Positions 14,397 through 15,954 of a stretch of 15,954 nucleotides of DNA are shown one piece after another. The position numbers and the translations under genes are program-made. The first letter of the stretch is position 1. Every line of letters begins with the position of its first letter. The notes beneath the pieces are model-generated. The model was given only the letters and a program-made list of their open reading frames with translations. It was not told where the DNA came from and ran no database searches. This stretch comes from an uncultured Bacteroidales bacterium. GTDB taxonomy: Bacteria; Bacteroidota; Bacteroidia; Bacteroidales; UBA932. Location: contig CAKUVD010000020.1 of NCBI GenBank assembly GCA_934695325.1, positions 1-15,954 of the forward strand. The letters are read 5' to 3'.

Positions 14397-14474
14397 TCCT
14401 GCGTTCTGCAGGATCTTGCTTATGCCCCGGGAGACATTCATTCTTTTACTTGCCTTTTTCCTGGGGCTTTTTTT
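14397..14474 (+). ncRNA. Possible small RNA of about 78 nt
   Basis: TATTTTTG (14383-14390) is a perfect -7 box. The expected start, about 7 nt later, falls on the hairpin TCCTGC-5 nt-GCAGGA (14397-14413). A second hairpin pairs GCCCCGGG (14424-14431) with CCTGGGGC (14460-14467) and is followed by TTTTTTT (14468-14474), a good intrinsic terminator. No gene on this strand is left unterminated just upstream, since the 14336 hairpin already ends it. No -33 box was found, so this is a suggestion only. Confidence 0.25.
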
Positions 14475-14503
14475 GCCCTCCGAGAATCACTTTTTCCTCG
14501 ACC

Positions 14504-15310
14504 TTATGATGTCCGATGCTGAAATACGCGATTCTGAAGCAGATATCGGACCAGATATTTAATCTGTTCTGGTGTCAAATACCTTACCTTCTTTTCCGCA
14601 TTACTGTCTGATTTGTATTTGGTTTCCCTAAGAGGAAGGTATTTGTTGACAATCGTCGATATCTGGGAAACTGGTATCACGCCATTGTCGGCCGCGTACT
14701 GCAAGGCGGCATAGAGAGGAACAAGTGTTTTGTTTATTCCCTCCTTGTTAGTGTTCTTCTTGACGTCAAACCGATATTTGACATATTCGTCAAAAACTGA
14801 TGGTGCAAGATTCTTGAATGTCGGACGTTCAGTCTTGCTGTAATGGACGATATACGTTTCAAATGCTTCAATGCTCTTCTTTTTGTTGTACCATGAGGTG
14901 TAGCCATATTTTTCCATCTTGTATTTCAGATTGTTGACCTCATGGGCATACTCGATGAGGTCCATCGATTTTGTAGTTCTTCTTTCTGTCGTTGTTTGCC
15001 TGCGGCAGGCCAGGAGTGCTGAGAGATTATGATAATTGATGCCATCGTCCAACATATCTATCAGACTTGCCCTTATTGACTCATATTTTGTAGATAATAT
15101 GTGATTCAACCTGTCGGCGTTAGGGTGAGACGACTTGATGACTTGCAGTTCATTATCCCAGTCACAGTCTTTGACCCAAATGTCAGTTGACCTTTTTACA
15201 TACTTTCCATCCACGAAGTATCTCAGATAGATACACCGCTCTCCTTTAGAATTTGCGGAATTCAAAAGGACATAGTTTCCCTGAGGAATTTGTTGTCTTG
15301 CCATTTTCAT
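14504..15310 (-). pseudogene. Tyrosine recombinase (integrase) lacking the catalytic domain
   Basis: Starting at ATG 15308-15310, 268 residues cover the arm-binding domain (about 5-60: GNYVLLNSANSKGERCIYLR, YVKRSTDIWVKDCDWDNELQ). The SAM-like core-binding domain follows (about 120-235: MEKYGYTSWYNKKKSIEAF, VFDEYVKYRFDVKKN, LVPLYAALQYAADNGVI). The protein then reaches VRYLTPEQIKYLVRYLLQNR, the start of the catalytic domain, and stops after VFQHRTS. Members are about 400 residues and need Arg, His, Arg and Tyr residues further on. Downstream minus-strand sequence does not restore them in any frame. The protein could still bind DNA but not recombine it. A clean promoter lies upstream. Confidence 0.88.
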
Positions 15311-15324
15311 AACATCCTACTATG

Positions 15325-15353
15325 CAAAGTTACGTAAACTATTTATCTTTCAA
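15325..15353 (-). promoter_or_regulatory. Promoter of the integrase gene
   Basis: On the minus strand TTG (15351-15353) and TAACTTTG (15325-15332) are 18 bp apart. The -7 box is perfect. The leader to ATG 15310 would be very short, under 10 nt. Confidence 0.6.
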
Positions 15354-15358
15354 GCATT

Positions 15359-15397
15359 TGCATCAAATGCGATTAGATGCGATGTAATGCTATCAAT
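15359..15397 (+). repeat. Phased TGCGAT repeat cluster 1
   Basis: TGCATC (15359), TGCGAT (15368), TGCGAT (15378) and TGCTAT (15388) follow with spacings of 9, 10 and 10 bp. The sites therefore face the same side of the helix. The cluster lies directly upstream of the integrase promoter. Confidence 0.75.
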
Positions 15398-15411
15398 TCT
15401 ACTTTTTCTTT

Positions 15412-15464
15412 TGGATGAGTTAATATCTTACCACAATATGGTGGTTCGCAAATAAACTCATCCA
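15412..15464. repeat. Nested inverted repeats
   Basis: TGGATGAGTT (15412-15421) and AACTCATCCA (15455-15464) are exact inverted partners. Inside them ACCAC (15430-15434) and GTGGT (15441-15445) form a second stem, giving a nested cruciform-like structure. Confidence 0.7.
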
Positions 15465-15528
15465 CACACGAATCACAACTGAAAACTGTCACGACCTGGC
15501 CAGATAGTTTTCAAAAAAATCCGAATCG

Positions 15529-15572
15529 TTACCTTGATTGAAAATTCGTGAAAAAATTCAATTTTAAGGTAA
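15529..15572. repeat. Inverted repeat with TTACCTT/AAGGTAA ends
   Basis: TTACCTT (15529-15535) and AAGGTAA (15566-15572) are inverted partners, and ATTGAA/TTCAAT (15537-15542, 15557-15562) extend the stem. Two more copies of the 7-mer occur at 15676-15682 (AAGGTAA) and 15753-15759 (TTACCTT), making two oppositely arranged pairs in 231 bp. Confidence 0.65.
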
Positions 15573-15603
15573 GTGTTGAAAAAAGTTCTTCCGTTCACAT
15601 ATT

Positions 15604-15632
15604 TACATCAAACGTGACGAAATGCATAATCA
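15604..15632 (+). repeat. Phased repeat cluster 3 (degenerate)
   Basis: TACATC (15604), CGTGAC (15613) and TGCATA (15623) have the same 9 and 10 bp spacing and a similar lead-in (ATTTACATCAAA against ATTTGCATCAAA in cluster 1). It looks like a weaker version of the two good clusters. Confidence 0.4.
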
Positions 15633-15690
15633 TTTATAAATCAACCTTTTCTCAAAAACCGTCCTTTTTTTTCTTAAGGTAACTTTGATT

Positions 15691-15735
15691 TGCATGGTAT
15701 GCGATAGAATGCGGTCTAGTGCGATTCAACGCAAA
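15691..15735 (+). repeat. Phased TGCGAT repeat cluster 2
   Basis: TGCATG (15691), TGCGAT (15700), TGCGGT (15710), TGCGAT (15720) and a weaker CGCAAA (15730) have spacings of 9, 10, 10 and 10 bp. This is the same architecture and orientation as cluster 1, 332 bp away. Confidence 0.75.
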
Positions 15736-15770
15736 GCGGCTCATCTAAAAACTTACCTTAGATGAGCCGC
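15736..15770. terminator. Perfect 13-bp hairpin
   Basis: GCGGCTCATCTAA (15736-15748) pairs exactly with TTAGATGAGCCGC (15758-15770) around a 9-nt loop that holds part of a TTACCTT motif. No long T-run follows on either strand, so it may be a terminator or, next to cluster 2, part of a recombination or replication site. Confidence 0.5.
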
Positions 15771-15809
15771 CTAAATTATTGCTGCTTAGCTACTTAATCA
15801 CTAATACTC

Positions 15810-15947
15810 CTCCTCGTTAAATCAGCCAAGGTATTCTTGTAATTATCTTATTGTCAAAGTTTTGTAATTATAACTTGCCGTATCGGGGCTGAAATGGGTA
15901 GTATGTTTCACTTTTGAAATGGCTGAAACTTGATAATGACTATCCAT
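15810..15947. repeat. Fic-downstream repeat, copy B
   Basis: The blocks 15810-15850 and 15928-15947 match 7253-7293 and 7316-7335, in the same order and orientation. About 55 extra bp lie between the blocks here, including a GTTTCA/TGAAAC inverted pair (15905-15929) that may serve as a terminator for the minus-strand gene beyond the edge. Confidence 0.75.
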
Positions 15948-15954
15948 CGGGAAA
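15940..15954 (-). CDS. Last codons of a gene beyond the window, probably Fic family
   Basis: Only four codons and TAG (15940-15942) are visible, reading Phe-Pro-Asp-Gly-stop. The stop and its downstream 20 bp match the end of the Fic remnant (Asp-Asn-Gly-stop at 7328-7336) at 19 of 20 bases. The assignment rests on that repeat, not on the protein itself. Confidence 0.35.
   Translation of the reverse strand, partial: FPDG

Noticed and set aside
15355..15780. CRISPR array
   Set aside because: The repeat units are 6 bp with 10-bp spacing, without 20-40 bp spacers or a cas gene.

Overview
The window looks like a Bacteroidota (Bacteroidales-type) chromosome. Several genes are preceded by the TTTG / TAnnTTTG promoter elements of that phylum and have little Shine-Dalgarno sequence. 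The protein families also fit: DUF4143 ATPases, BspA-like leucine-rich repeats, EFR1-type ferredoxins, an Arm-DNA-bind tyrosine recombinase and IS1380/IS1634-type transposases. No rRNA, tRNA or CRISPR array was seen. The whole stretch is an accessory region: intact genes sit among many truncated, fused or frameshifted remnants. All functional calls come from reading the sequence and from family knowledge; no database search was run.

Layout. 1-882: the 3' end of a probable esterase, then on the minus strand a retropepsin-like aspartic protease remnant fused to an MFS efflux-pump remnant. 971-1857: an intact MerR/GyrI-type regulator with a MerR-style promoter; the MFS remnant lies downstream on the same strand. 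2285-5048: a DUF4143 ATPase with an internal deletion, a Crp/Fnr fragment, a flavodoxin C-terminal scrap, an intact AraC regulator and a second, N-truncated DUF4143 ATPase. 5302-7014: the best intact functional unit, a flavodoxin-domain lipoprotein followed 21 bp later by a Tat-signal flavodoxin/2x[4Fe-4S] ferredoxin protein, closed by a hairpin terminator. Both are predicted to be exported, which is unusual for such redox carriers.

7253-10975: the 3' end of a Fic gene cut off by a complete IS1634-type element (592-aa transposase), then a small unknown gene and a dead IS1380 transposase. 11063-11626: a minus-strand protein with an SSB-like acidic tail. 11765-13192: one intact DUF4143 ATPase with its own promoter, held between two nearly identical 63/64-bp direct repeats. 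13432-14203: a short BspA-like LRR frame running into the 3' part of an unknown gene. 14336-14474: hairpins, including a possible sRNA. 14504-15310: a tyrosine recombinase without its catalytic domain.

15311-15954: a gene-free tract with three clusters of roughly 10-bp-phased TGCGAT-like repeats, four copies of TTACCTT/AAGGTAA and strong palindromes. It ends with a second copy of the Fic downstream region, so another Fic-like gene probably lies just beyond the window. The most intriguing candidates are the repeat-bounded ATPase cassette, the phased-repeat tract beside the broken integrase and the exported redox pair.
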